From NCBI RefSeq assembly GCF_000328475.2, contig NC_026478.1, forward strand, positions 1,984,001 through 2,048,000: a stretch of DNA of 64,000 nt, in the 5' to 3' direction. Position 1 is the stretch's first letter, and every line of letters begins with the position of its first letter. Source of the DNA: Mycosarcoma maydis (taxonomy: Eukaryota > Basidiomycota > Ustilaginomycetes > Ustilaginales). The notes under the pieces are model-generated. The model ran no database searches. It was not told the origin of the DNA and worked only from the letters and a program-made list of their open reading frames with translations. Positions 20,795 to 30,739 of this stretch are shown one piece after another. The translations under genes were made by a program, and so were the position numbers.

Positions 20795-21008
20795 CTGTAT
20801 GCAATTCCAACCAGGCTTGCTGCAATCATCGCGTACGAGCTTCATGCAGACACATCCTTACGCGCATACGCAGACTTAGGGGTGGTGATACAATGTGCAT
20901 TTGAGGCCGACATACGCAATGGTGTGGTACTCGACAACGTACGGCCTGCTACCTGTTCCAGATTCTGTGTTTGGCAGAGCAGAGCGTCGATCTGCTTTCT
21001 GCCGACCT

Positions 21009-21430
21009 CTAAAGGCCGGCCTCAGCAACGGCACCAGCAGCGCGTTCGTTGCTTACTCTGCGCACGTACGTCGAAGAGACAATGTTGAAAGCTTCAAAGT
21101 ACCTTTCCATGCATCTTGTGAGGCAGGTCTGTTCCTTGCCGGAGAGACTGGCACCGGGGGCAGGAATGCATTTGGAATAGCATTTTTCGGTCGCCTTGGT
21201 GATCAGCTGCTGTGCGTTGGCCATGGCAAGTTCAGAGGAGCTGCAGAAAAGCGCCGCAGTACAAAACAAGAAAGAGCAAGCAAATCAGCATTTTATTGCA
21301 TCGCGAGCAATGCAGCAGAACGAAGTGCTACTACCGCGACTTACACTTGCTGCTTGATCGCCTCCTTGCGCTCAGCAGAGGTAGCCCCACCTGCAGCGGC
21401 CGATTTTCCTGTTAATGAGCTGAGGTCCAT
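21009..21430 (-). CDS. TIM13: Mitochondrial intermembrane-space chaperone Tim13
   Basis: Two exons on the minus strand: 21430-21345 and 21240-21009, separated by a 104-base GT-AG intron (donor GT|GTAAGT, acceptor TTTCTGCAG, branch-like CTGAT). The spliced product is 105 residues. The join reads ...AIKQQV|SSELAMANAQQLI..., matching the conserved Tim13 opening helix. The twin CX3C motif is C49-C53 and C68-C72 with 14 residues between, followed by the outer helix MERYFEAFNIVSSTYVRRV. Tim13 forms a hexamer with Tim8 and escorts hydrophobic precursors across the intermembrane space. Tim8, Tim9 and Tim10 are alternatives, but the residues around the motif fit Tim13 best. It is divergent from tafazzin. 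Confidence 0.93.
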
Positions 21431-22289
21431 CGCGTATGAGTGATATGTCGTACGTCGTTGAGAAGTATGACTTCTTGGTGTGATGTCGAGAAGATTGAGG
21501 TAGGCTACAGAACGACAAGACCTTCTGGCTGAACATTTGTTGCAGCTTTCTATGATTATGTAATACTTATATTTTTCTTGCGCATATGGGCGCACTCGTG
21601 ACTGTGTCCTTCTCCACCTGCTCGCTGCTGTTGTTGCTGCTGTAGAGAAGAACCCTTCGTGGTTCATGATTCGTGATTCACGTTTAATTTTCCGATCAAG
21701 AAAACGTGCGTGGTGGTGTGCCCTTCGGTTCTTGTGCTTTTCAAAGCCGCGGAGCATCAAGGAAAAGAAAAAATGGCCAAGATCGGCATGCACTCAGAGT
21801 AAGAGAAAGCAAAGGCATTCCGAGAAGGTAGAGACGGCAACAGAAACCAACATTCACATTCACGATTGGTGCTTCTTGTTCGTGGTTGAAAAAGCAACGG
21901 AACCTTCAGAAATGTTGGGTAAGGTAGAGCAGAAACGGGTCTAGATCTAGCCGGCGGTGTTGTGTCTTGGTGATATAAAATTGGTCAGCATCTTGAGCAG
22001 CGACGACCATCTCATCTTTTGTCTCGGCCTGCGAAGACTTGCTCAACACTACAAAGGATCAACGTTTCGAGACGGCCCAGTCTAGAGTCCGCAGCTCGGT
22101 CTTCTCAGCGTTCCCGAACGGTTATACAGCTTGGTTCACTTTGCAAGGTGGAGGCATTTTTCACGTGGTACTGTAGCAGACGATCTGGTCCATCAGCATT
22201 CGTGATTGCAAGATCCGACTGGTCGCTTCTGCAAGGCATTGGTGTCAACGAGATATCTTCGACTTTGTAGTGTCGTCGGCGTAAACGGC
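21431..22289. other. Divergent promoter region TIM13 / tafazzin
   Basis: No gene is seen. Heptamer units occur at about 21667-21680, 21851-21866 and 22198-22206, and a TATA-like element at 21974-21980. A frame open into tafazzin from about 22206 has no ATG before 22290. Confidence 0.5.
21974..21980 (+). promoter_or_regulatory. TATA-like element upstream of tafazzin
   Basis: TATAAAA, about 310 bases before the called ATG. The distance implies a leader of roughly 280 bases, possibly spliced. Confidence 0.35.
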
Positions 22290-23489
22290 ATGGTCTGGCC
22301 AACAGCACGCGCTGCGAAACCGTTAACAGCTGCCTCTGGCTCTGCAGGGTCATCAGCAGCAACAGCATCATTTACTGGCACTCGCTTACCTCGTGCCGTA
22401 GCATCCATGTCTTCCTCGGCATCCGTCTCCTCTTCCTCGAACCTCACTATCCGAGCGGTTGCCGCGTTTTCACGTACACTTTTGCGCTACGGCTGTCGCA
22501 AAGTCACCGTAAGAGGGCTCGAACGCTTCCTCTCGCACCTCCACTCTCCCGAACGCCTGTCCTCCTCGACGGGCCTGCTCACCTACTGCAATCATATATC
22601 TGTCCTTGACGAACCCACAATATGGGGATCACTCCCAGCCTCTTCATTCCGCTCCCCTCACACCGTTCGCTGGACCCTCGGTGCAAGCGATATCATGTTC
22701 ACCAACCGCTTCCTCTCCAAATTCTTCCGCAACGGACAGTGCATCGAAACGCATCGTGGTGGTGGTATTCATCAGGCCGCCATTGACGAATCAATCTCTA
22801 AACTCGACGCGGGTAAATGGATTCATCTGTTTCCCGAAGGATACGTCAATGTTAGTACCAGTACGAGGTTGAGACGGTTCAAATGGGGGATAGCACGAAT
22901 GTTGATCGAGGCGGAAAAGCTGCCTGTGGTCGTGCCGATTTGGATCACCGGATTCGACAGATTAATGCCGGAACCGAGAGAGAAGCCCAAGTGGCTGCCC
23001 AGGTGGGGAGCCGATGTGACGATTAATTTTGGTGAGCCCATCACGGACCAATTGGAACCCGTGGTGAGAGCGATACAGGAGGCAGGGGATGTGGCGCCTC
23101 AGCACTTGCTGCCAGAAGCTTTGCAGACATCCGATAGGGAATCTGGCTCGACGTCGGGGGATGGTAGATCAATTCCTTGGCAAGTGGCTACGAGTTGGAA
23201 CACCTCGAGCCTTATTCGTACACTCACCGAGCAGTCTTCTCACAACGAACCAGCTACGTGCAAGTCTGAACAGCCATCGTCTCTGAAACTCGCTCTTGCA
23301 AGATCACAACTCGCTGCACTGCTTCGGCATCATCTAGGCCTTGTAGGCGTGGAACAACGACGTGCTGACGGCTACCAAAAGCCCCAAGAGGATGGAAAGC
23401 TCGTTCACACCGAATCGCTGCGATCGGCGAAAAAGCATACCGAGAACAACGTTCTGCGCGACGGCAAGCGGAAAAAGGCTGGAGTGTAA
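22290..23489 (+). CDS. TAZ1: Tafazzin-type phospholipid-lysophospholipid acyltransferase
   Basis: Remodels cardiolipin acyl chains by transacylation at mitochondrial membranes. Single exon, 399 residues from the first in-frame ATG; a later Met in ...VASMSSSASV is an alternative start. The acyltransferase HX4D motif is H102-D107 in TYCNHISVLDEPTIWG. The second block is WTLGASDIMFTNRFLSKFFRNGQ, then HRGGGIHQ, and FPEG at 181-184 (WIHLFPEGYVN). The sequence VPIWITGFDRLMPEPR also fits tafazzin. The C-terminal 100 residues are low-complexity and have no recognised domain. It shares a divergent promoter with TIM13, so both genes feed mitochondrial membrane biogenesis. Confidence 0.92.
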   Translation: MVWPTARAAKPLTAASGSAGSSAATASFTGTRLPRAVASMSSSASVSSSSNLTIRAVAAFSRTLLRYGCRKVTVRGLERFLSHLHSPERLSSSTGLLTYCNHISVLDEPTIWGSLPASSFRSPHTVRWTLGASDIMFTNRFLSKFFRNGQCIETHRGGGIHQAAIDESISKLDAGKWIHLFPEGYVNVSTSTRLRRFKWGIARMLIEAEKLPVVVPIWITGFDRLMPEPREKPKWLPRWGADVTINFGEPITDQLEPVVRAIQEAGDVAPQHLLPEALQTSDRESGSTSGDGRSIPWQVATSWNTSSLIRTLTEQSSHNEPATCKSEQPSSLKLALARSQLAALLRHHLGLVGVEQRRADGYQKPQEDGKLVHTESLRSAKKHTENNVLRDGKRKKAGV

Positions 23490-23621
23490 ACGGAAAGCTT
23501 GGAGGACACTACATGGAATCTCACATAAATACTATACCCTTCTCTACGATTCACAAATACCATCGATGGGCCTCATTCTCTTGCTCCTGAGTACCAAATC
23601 GTGTCTGTTTGGCGAGAGAGG

Positions 23622-25037
23622 CTACAGCTTGAACACATCCTCCTGTCTCCAGCCAATCTTTGCCAACATACCGGATAGCGAACCTTGATGCTGGCCATCG
23701 CGCGATTTAGGGCCAGCAATCGCTTCGACCATCCCATCTGGACCTGAAACCAAGATCAATGTTCTGCCCGTCTTTTGTTGCGGCTTGATCGGCGAAAGAA
23801 GCTGTTCGATATGCTGCTGCACGATCCTCGATTCGTAGACGGGGATCGTAGTGGTTGGCGATTGCGAGGAGGTGAGACGGAGTTGTGGATCGAGTGCGGA
23901 GCGAGATTTACCCCACAACGAGGACAGCCATGAGCGACCGGATGATGAGGCGGTGAGTTGTGGGCCCAGCGCAGAGAGCTCGGCGGGTGACAGGGCGGAG
24001 GGTGACCCAGCAAGTTTCTCGGAAAAGAGAGAAACGGAAAGCTTGTCCTTGTTCGCCGAGGCGAGTGCGTGCAGTTGTGGAAGGAGAAGCGCATTTTTGA
24101 GGTTCGGCGTCGCATAGAGAACGTCGATCTTCGGGCTGCCACTAACAGCCGTGGATGTAGCAGATGTACAGGGTCGACCAAAGAGGTTCGTCAAGAGCTG
24201 ATAAGCAGGTGTGATGCCGGTTCCGCCAACGATCATCACAATTCTGTCCGGGATTTCGCCGCTCGCAGCCGAATCTCGTTCGAAAGACCACGTATCCACT
24301 GGACCCCTCACTTCTATCTGTGGCACGGCAGGATTTGGCACAGCCCTATGCAGCATTTTCCCCAGCTCGCCGTCTGGATACCTCTTGACCAACAGATCCA
24401 CCCTTTGCTTTTCTTCTGCACTAGCTCCCACCAATGCCATAGAGTAGGAGCCGGGAAGTGTATCGTACAAGGGGGTATACGCTCGTTCGATTACCAAACT
24501 CGGCTCCTTGATGTATATGCTTCTGACCCGCAACAATTGCTTCAACTTATCTTCGTTGCGAACATCGCTTCCGACGACCGAAGCAGGCACACCGATGTGC
24601 AATAATTTATGAACAGAGGCGCGATCTGGTTCCGGATAGTAGCTCGAGGAGATCAAGGGAAACGGACGATGATTGTACGGCTCAAGCTTGCCCGATTTCG
24701 ATGACAAGGTTGAGCGCAAAGACGTTGTGCCAGTAGCACGTCCGTACAAATCCAGGGCGTAGGGAGTCGCGATGATGATGGCCGCTGTGGCGAGGAATAT
24801 GTTGGTAATGCTCGGTCCTGCCGCAGACTGTGATGAATATGATGATGAACTACCCGCCAAAGAGCCAGGACCTGCTTGAGAAGATGTTCCGCGAGACGAA
24901 AGCGGGTCCTGCCGACGATGATATGTGTGAAGTACTTGATGGCCCGTAACTAGCCGGCCCGACGCTGCAGTGATACCGCCCTTGCATCCCTTCTGTCGAA
25001 ACCAGAGACGCACTATCGGTTGCATGTTTGCAGCCAT
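23622..25037 (-). CDS. Mitochondrial NADH-cytochrome b5 reductase-like flavoprotein (Cyc2-like)
   Basis: Single exon, 471 residues. A basic N-terminus without early acidic residues (MAANMQPIVRLWFRQKG) suggests mitochondrial targeting, and one hydrophobic segment follows (about 76-92, NIFLATAAIIIATPYAL). The FAD-binding RxYTP motif is RAYTPLY at about 185, with GELGKMLH as the flavin-phosphate region. The NAD(P)-binding GGTGITP lies at about 270. The C-terminal half is interrupted by a Ser/Leu-rich insertion. This ferredoxin-reductase fold with a single anchor resembles fungal Cyc2, the flavoprotein assisting haem attachment to cytochrome c, as well as Mcr1-type reductases; the exact electron acceptor is not shown. 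It is divergent from the EEP gene. Confidence 0.78.
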   Translation of the reverse strand: MAANMQPIVRLWFRQKGCKGGITAASGRLVTGHQVLHTYHRRQDPLSSRGTSSQAGPGSLAGSSSSYSSQSAAGPSITNIFLATAAIIIATPYALDLYGRATGTTSLRSTLSSKSGKLEPYNHRPFPLISSSYYPEPDRASVHKLLHIGVPASVVGSDVRNEDKLKQLLRVRSIYIKEPSLVIERAYTPLYDTLPGSYSMALVGASAEEKQRVDLLVKRYPDGELGKMLHRAVPNPAVPQIEVRGPVDTWSFERDSAASGEIPDRIVMIVGGTGITPAYQLLTNLFGRPCTSATSTAVSGSPKIDVLYATPNLKNALLLPQLHALASANKDKLSVSLFSEKLAGSPSALSPAELSALGPQLTASSSGRSWLSSLWGKSRSALDPQLRLTSSQSPTTTIPVYESRIVQQHIEQLLSPIKPQQKTGRTLILVSGPDGMVEAIAGPKSRDGQHQGSLSGMLAKIGWRQEDVFKL

Positions 25038-25378
25038 CTTTGTAGGTCTCCTTTTTGGGCTATGTAACGTATATATTGGGAAGTGTCGGCGGGCGAATCA
25101 CGATTGGCAACTCACGACTGTGACATCAAAGAATCACGAATCGTGAATTCACGATTCACTGCATGCTCAAGCCACGAGCGTTGTGCAACGTTTCCGAGTG
25201 GAGGCTGCAACGTACGACGTGAACATGGAAAATAGCTCAATGTGAGATCGCTGTTCGTGACTACGTCTTCCCACGTGGCTCATGCGGAAGCTGCAGGCCT
25301 TGTATCGCCGGAACGTAGCAAACCCTGTACCGGATCATCTATTCGATCAACCGCCAACATCCGTTGTGAAAGAGTGAT
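25038..25378. other. Divergent promoter, flavoprotein / EEP gene
   Basis: 341 bases without a gene. It holds heptamer units at 25096-25105 and the palindromic array at 25132-25160. Confidence 0.55.
25132..25160. repeat. Inverted heptamer array with a 20-bp perfect palindrome
   Basis: AATCACG is followed by GAATCGTGAATTCACGATTC (25138-25157), which equals its own reverse complement. It is made of two AATCGTG-type units meeting head to head at GAATTC. Confidence 0.9.
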
Positions 25379-26983
25379 ATGGTCGCAATGTGTCACCGTC
25401 TGCTTGCAGTGCTACTGCTCGTGACTTTCGCATTTGGCCTGTTGCTCTTGACTCGCTTCCGCACCTACGACTTTGTGTCGGTTGGTCTTTGTCGAGTCGC
25501 ACCCTTCTCCGCTTCCTGTTCGTCTGCGCGCCTCGATATGTTTCTACCAACGACATCAGAAATGGCCACACAGAAACTACACACAGCGCAACATGGTCGT
25601 TCTAAAGGCCGTGTAGCGCTCAGCATCGGCTCGATCAACATTCGCTACTCTCGCGACACACTCTACGACTCAACCCACTCCATGCTTTCTTCGATCGAGA
25701 ACTCGATCAACGTTGCACGCCTCGGCACAGGACCTTCATCGCAGCTGGTTGCTTCGCTTGATACACATGATATTGACTCACCTTCTCCGTTCCTAATGCG
25801 CAAGTACCACGGCGAACGGAGTTGGTTGTTGAGAGGGCCCAAAGTAGCCGATGTAGTGCTGTTCAACAACTGGGATATCTTCGCATTTCAAGAGGTACTC
25901 GATGGACAGTATGGCAACTTGATAGAGTGGCTAGGTCAGGAGTATGACCATGCTGGTGTGGGTAGGGATGATGGTCATCGTGCGGGAGAGGCAGTGCCTG
26001 TGTTTTGGAGACGGGATACCTTCGAACGGGTGAACGGAAGTCAGGGCGGTATTGGGCCAGACGGCGTCGAACACTTTTGGTTGTCTCCCACGCCAAACGT
26101 AGTGGGTAGTGTAGGCTGGGATGCAGCACTAACGAGGATGTGTACGCATGTCAGCTTGCGCCTTCTGGCAACGGACGAGATCATCCACGTGTTTTCGACA
26201 CATTATGATCATCAAGGTGTCGTGGCCCGGTCAAAGTCGTCCGAGCTCATCGTCGAGCGTGCGCGCAAAGCCTCGGCTCGAACCAAAGCATTCTGCACAT
26301 TGCGAAAGTCTCCTCCTTCGCAGTCTGAGCCTCTCGTAGTGCTCATTGGAGACCTCAACAGCCCGCGCAACGAAGGTAGCTGGTCAACCCTCGTTTCGCC
26401 ACACTACCATCTCGAGGCCAACTCGACCGGCGCGACGTTCCTCGACACGGCTTTATCGCTACCCACAAGACGCAAATCTCCTCTTCTGACAGACAACGAG
26501 GACCCGCTTCGATCCAAGTTTGCTTCAGGCCGCAAACTTCCACCACGTCCTGAGCCTGACGCAGAGATCAAAGGCGGTATACTCTCCGAGCCTGTGGGCC
26601 CTCTTCGAACGTTTACCGACTTTGAACCATCACCGAGAAATGCCATCGACGACCGAATCGACTTCATAATGATCCTCGATAACGGCGCTGTACTCGACGA
26701 GACGAGAGACGACGCGAAACTCGACCATTCCGAGATGTTGCCCCCTTCATCGCCCCGCACCGGAGTGCATGCACGAGACATTCGCATAACTAACCAGCAG
26801 AAACAAGAAAAGCGGACCACCAACCGTCAAAACGACAGACCCGCACGGGCATCTCTAGCCAGATGGAAAATCCGAGCCTTCGGTACACTGCCCAATTGGA
26901 GCGAAGCGGACGCCGGCTTCCTCATCTCTGATCATCGTCCCGTCATGGCGAGAATCGAGCGAATCATCTCTTTATCACCGTAA
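25379..26983 (+). CDS. Membrane-anchored endonuclease/exonuclease/phosphatase-fold protein
   Basis: Single exon, 534 residues. A strong hydrophobic segment at about 8-26 (LLAVLLLVTFAFGLLLL) followed by Arg suggests a signal anchor or signal peptide. The EEP fold is seen from the SIGSINIRY strand (about 82), with catalytic-type motifs FQEV (E172), STHYDHQG (about 277), GDLNS (D325, N327) and SDHRPV (D518, H519). The family includes DNases, sphingomyelinases and inositol phosphatases. Nothing here fixes the substrate. The N-terminal anchor argues for the secretory pathway rather than DNA repair in the nucleus. Long insertions (about 360-480) are low-complexity. It is convergent with CBF5. Confidence 0.8.
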   Translation: MVAMCHRLLAVLLLVTFAFGLLLLTRFRTYDFVSVGLCRVAPFSASCSSARLDMFLPTTSEMATQKLHTAQHGRSKGRVALSIGSINIRYSRDTLYDSTHSMLSSIENSINVARLGTGPSSQLVASLDTHDIDSPSPFLMRKYHGERSWLLRGPKVADVVLFNNWDIFAFQEVLDGQYGNLIEWLGQEYDHAGVGRDDGHRAGEAVPVFWRRDTFERVNGSQGGIGPDGVEHFWLSPTPNVVGSVGWDAALTRMCTHVSLRLLATDEIIHVFSTHYDHQGVVARSKSSELIVERARKASARTKAFCTLRKSPPSQSEPLVVLIGDLNSPRNEGSWSTLVSPHYHLEANSTGATFLDTALSLPTRRKSPLLTDNEDPLRSKFASGRKLPPRPEPDAEIKGGILSEPVGPLRTFTDFEPSPRNAIDDRIDFIMILDNGAVLDETRDDAKLDHSEMLPPSSPRTGVHARDIRITNQQKQEKRTTNRQNDRPARASLARWKIRAFGTLPNWSEADAGFLISDHRPVMARIERIISLSP

Positions 26984-27629
26984 TCCTGCAAACGCTTGTA
27001 TGTATCCACGGACGGACAATTTGGAATCACTTCCGCGCTTGGAGACAAACAAATATGACAGAGCGATACGGACAAACGATTCAAAGATGCTAGAGTACAA
27101 GATGAGAAGGGTGAACCTTAGAGATACCTACAACACGAGAGATAGAGAGAAAAAAAAAGAAAGAAATGGAATGGAGTGGGAAATGTGCAAAATTGAAAGC
27201 AAAAAAGGATCGGAGAGAGAGAGAGAGAGACATACGCGGGTTGCCGCTGAAATGCTGTCTGTACTGCTCAGCAGAGACTGTGAAAGGGAAGATGCAGCGA
27301 TGAGAGGTGGACTGAAGAATCTGGATCGTGTCGTCAGACTCAACGCTATGCCAAAGCAGACACATCGGACGAGGCTACGATTGTCGCAACGCCTAGACCG
27401 TCGATCTTGAAAACCTGTAGCAATCGCGCGCGCTTGGACACTGTGTGATCCAAGAATCTTCCTTGCAACCTGAACATACGGAAGCACGAGTGTGACCCGA
27501 TCCTCTCTGTACCACGATGCGCGGCAGGATGCGGAGACTGTGTCTGTCGGCCTCGCTCTTGTAGCAAGCGGCCTTATATCGGGTTGGGGACATGCGCTGG
27601 GAAGATCTGCGAGAGGGAAGACGATTCGC
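26984..27629. other. Convergent region between EEP gene and CBF5
   Basis: No gene is called. Purine-rich 3' regions contain a (GA)9 microsatellite at 27213-27230. Open frames here overlap the CBF5 tail and look like shadows. Confidence 0.5.
27213..27230 (+). repeat. (GA)9 microsatellite
   Basis: Nine perfect GA dinucleotides within a purine-rich stretch between two convergent genes. Confidence 0.9.
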
Positions 27630-29120
27630 TCACTTGTCCTTCTTTTCCTTCTTTTCCTTTTTCTTCTTATCGGACTTGGGCGTCTCGATGCCTGCTGCTG
27701 CAGCCTCGGCGGCTTTCTTCTCCTTCTTCTCCTTCTTGCGCTTCTTTCGCTCCTCCTCAGTCTCACCGTCTGTTGCTCCGCCCGGTGTCTCTTCGAGCTT
27801 GCGCTTCTTGCTGTCGCTGTCGTCTTTCTTCGGGGTGACGGGTTCGACCGCGGTAGCAGCAGCAACCTGCTCGAGATCCGAGGCGGTCGCAGCAGGGGCA
27901 GCAGAGGCATCCGAATAGTCGACGTAATCCTTCTTCCACTTGTCAGGGGTGACACCGTTGATGGCCTTTCCGTGCTTGTCGAGCTTACCGGTCTTGATCA
28001 TGGCCTTCTTCTCCTGGGCCTTGGGGCCGAGACCCCATCGGCGAGGGTAGGTGTCGCGCTCCATGATGCAGCGCTTGACCTTGGCAACCACACCGTGGTC
28101 ACATGTGGAGAGGTCAACAGTCGACATCTGTGCAATGGCGAGCGCAATGGCCTCACCCTTGGTGGTCATGAGCACAACCTCCTCGTGCACCTCAATGTCC
28201 TTCTCGTATCGAAGCAAACCTGGGATCATGAGCTTGGCACCGTAGCAGACGGCATTGACAGCCGAGTCCTTGACAACGATACGCTTGTAGCCGGTGAGCA
28301 GCGACTCGAGGGGACGGATGACACGGCGCAGGTACGTCTCGTCTCGCTGGTTGTCGTAGAGCCACTGAGCATCGAGCACATCGTGCATGGTGACGATCGA
28401 GTCATTCTCAGAAAGTGCACCGGAACGGACACGGCGAAGCTCTTGCATGTGGCCGCCAACGCCGAGCAACAGGCCGAGGTGGACGCAGAGCGTTCGGATG
28501 TAAGTACCGGCTTCACAACTGACCCAGAAAACAGCGAGGTGACGGTCGTTGTCGAACTCGATCAGCTTGGATTCGTAGATAGTTCGGATACGGAGCTGAC
28601 GCTTGACGGCCGAGATCAGAGGAGGACGCTGGAACAGGGAGCCGGTCAAGGTCTCGATGGCACGAGGGAGCTTCTTGGCATCTTCGAGCTTGTCGTGGAG
28701 GCGAAGCACGGCAACGTACTCCTTACCAGCACCCTGCTGCGACTTGACCAGACGTGTCGCACGGTCAATGCATACGATCAGACAGCCTGTAACCTTGGGA
28801 TCAAGGGTACCACTGTGGCCGGTCTTCTCGACGCGGAGAATGCGACGAAGCCACGAAACAACTTCGTGCGACGAGGGGTTGGAAGGTTTGTCGAGGTTGA
28901 TAACACCAGACTTGATGTAGCTTTGAAGATCGCGCTTCAGCGGCGAGCATCCGTGAGGGATGGGCGTGAAGTGCGAGCTGCGGACGAGGAGCTGGTCGTA
29001 GTTCTTGAGCAGCAAAGGCCACTCGGAGGTGTTGAGCTTGGGACCTGAGTTTTCGGGCTTGATCATAAAGTCGCCCTTCTCTTGCACCTCGGCGACGGAG
29101 GTACCAAGTGGAAGAGCCAT
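27630..29120 (-). CDS. CBF5: H/ACA snoRNP pseudouridine synthase Cbf5/dyskerin
   Basis: Catalytic subunit of H/ACA snoRNPs, converting uridine to pseudouridine in rRNA and snRNA in the nucleolus. Single exon, 496 residues from the first ATG; the frame stays open upstream but has no ATG there. The opening DFMIKPE...[18 protein letters not shown] is near-identical in pattern to yeast Cbf5. The TruB catalytic block [11 protein letters not shown] carries the catalytic Asp at about 107. The PUA domain follows ([28 protein letters not shown]). The C-terminus is a typical Lys/Glu-rich tail (about 420-496). Upstream of the ATG a CTGAC branch and CAG acceptor (around 29142) hint at a leader intron. 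It is divergent from RPL22. Confidence 0.97.
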   Translation of the reverse strand: MALPLGTSVAEVQEKGDFMIKPENSGPKLNTSEWPLLLKNYDQLLVRSSHFTPIPHGCSPLKRDLQSYIKSGVINLDKPSNPSSHEVVSWLRRILRVEKTGHSGTLDPKVTGCLIVCIDRATRLVKSQQGAGKEYVAVLRLHDKLEDAKKLPRAIETLTGSLFQRPPLISAVKRQLRIRTIYESKLIEFDNDRHLAVFWVSCEAGTYIRTLCVHLGLLLGVGGHMQELRRVRSGALSENDSIVTMHDVLDAQWLYDNQRDETYLRRVIRPLESLLTGYKRIVVKDSAVNAVCYGAKLMIPGLLRYEKDIEVHEEVVLMTTKGEAIALAIAQMSTVDLSTCDHGVVAKVKRCIMERDTYPRRWGLGPKAQEKKAMIKTGKLDKHGKAINGVTPDKWKKDYVDYSDASAAPAATASDLEQVAAATAVEPVTPKKDDSDSKKRKLEETPGGATDGETEEERKKRKKEKKEKKAAEAAAAGIETPKSDKKKKEKKEKKDK

Positions 29121-29815
29121 ATTGGGCAAAATACGTACTGAAGTGGTGTCAGCACAAATGTGATAAGGGTATAGAGTTGGGGTTGAGTGAGGAGAATACA
29201 CGGAGGCTTGGTCACGATCAGACGGTGAAGTCAAGTGGTTTGCGCTTTGAGTTTTTTTTTTCTTGCTCGCTCTCTCTCGCAGACGGTGTTCCTAAAATTC
29301 TTCCACCTTTTAAAATCACATTCACGATTTCTGACGGAACCGACAGGAAGGGTACTTGCTTACTAATTTCCATGTCAGCAAAACAGAAAGCCACGAGAAA
29401 GGTCTAACATCTCCGATAAAAAGCTCGATCCACACGCCACGGACATCAAAAGAGGTATAAAGTAAGTGCACGTGATTTGTGTAAGAGCAACTGATAGGAA
29501 AGATAATTTAGATTAGGCAATTTCTGTATTCATTAGTAAGGATTGAATTCAAGCCAGATGGGTATTAATATTATAAGATTGCTCTGCGAGAAGAAAAACT
29601 TTGGGCAACAAAACGGTTGACGGGCTTTTTGGCGACAGAAGAGGCAGCACATGGCTTTGCGTTGTCGCGCTATGCTGAGCAGTTCTCATGAAGATGGTCA
29701 AAGAGGAAGGAGGACCAAATGCATCACACGGCTTAGAGTGGACATCACCTTGCCTACTGATTATCCACCATCTCTATCTCGCTTTGCTGATATCACCAGT
29801 AGGCTTTCATCTAAA
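29121..29815. other. Divergent promoter region CBF5 / RPL22
   Basis: No gene is seen. Contains a heptamer unit at about 29319-29328, a TATA-like TATAAAG at 29456-29462, and an AT-rich segment (about 29500-29580). Confidence 0.5.
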
Positions 29816-30739
29816 ATGGCTGTTCAGAAGACCACCAAGGCTAGCGCCAAGCAGGGCAAGACCGCCCACAAGTTCTTCATCGACTTCTCGGGCCCCGCCA
29901 ACGACGGTATCCTTGACGCCGCCGCTTTCGAGAAGTACCTGCACGACCGAATCAAGGTCGACGGCAAGGCTGGCAACCTCGGTGACCACGTTCAGATCAC
30001 CCGTGAGGGTAAGTATTGATACTCAGGACGGACATATTGGGCGAAGAATTCGGGGAGTCGGGCAACGGGTAGCAGATCGGATGCAGGGAAACAGATATCA
30101 GTTCGTGTGACGAGGTAACAGAGTTTAGCATGACGGACAAACACGATGGATTGTGGGCTCGACATGGTCCCGTGTGTTTTGTCCAATCACGTCGACTCAA
30201 GATGGGATCTTACTCAGCGTGACGAAGGTTGTACAGGAACAGGGAAAGAGATCTCCTCATATGACGATGATCTCAAGATGGTTCCTTTGCATACTTTTCA
30301 ATCCACGTTGAGGCCCACTCATACCTCTTCTTCGGCTCTATCTTTCTTCCTTGACGAGCATCACCTTGTCTCGCCTCGTCTCGGCTCGCTCCAAGCTCTT
30401 CGCTTTATCTTCCCCTGGCTACTCCTTTCAAAGATCGCATCGCGCACTCGAGTTGGAGAAGGCTGACGTAAGCTCTCTCGTCCTCGATATCGACCTTTGC
30501 GTTTCTGCATTCGTCCATCGTTGCAAACGTTTTGCGCATTCTTTGCTATTACAGGTGAAGGCAAGATCTGGGTCAACACCAACGTTGCCTTCTCGAAGCG
30601 TTACCTCAAGTACCTGACTAAGAAGCACCTGCGCAAGCAGCAGCTTCGTGACTGGCTCCGTGTTGTCGCCACCTCCAAGCAGGGCTACGAGATCAAGTTC
30701 TTCAACGTCTCGTACGACCAGGAGGAGGCTGAGAACTAA
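29816..30739 (+). CDS. RPL22: 60S ribosomal protein L22 (eL22)
   Basis: Two exons: 29816-30008 and 30555-30739, with a long 546-base GT-AG intron (donor G|GTAAGT, acceptor TTACAG). The spliced product has 125 residues, the normal size for eL22. It begins with a basic tail ([19 protein letters not shown]). The conserved core is [23 protein letters not shown], then [50 protein letters not shown]. It ends in the usual acidic tail (QEEAEN). Codon use is strongly biased to C-ending codons, as expected for a highly expressed gene. It lies head to head with CBF5. Confidence 0.97.

Noticed and set aside
27492..29048. 518-residue plus-strand open frame antisense to CBF5
   Set aside because: It lies over the near-certain CBF5 exon and has leucine/valine-rich shadow composition caused by strong codon bias on the other strand; no family features.
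30009..30554. Intronic C/D snoRNA in RPL22
   Set aside because: No convincing C box plus D box pair with terminal stem was found by eye.
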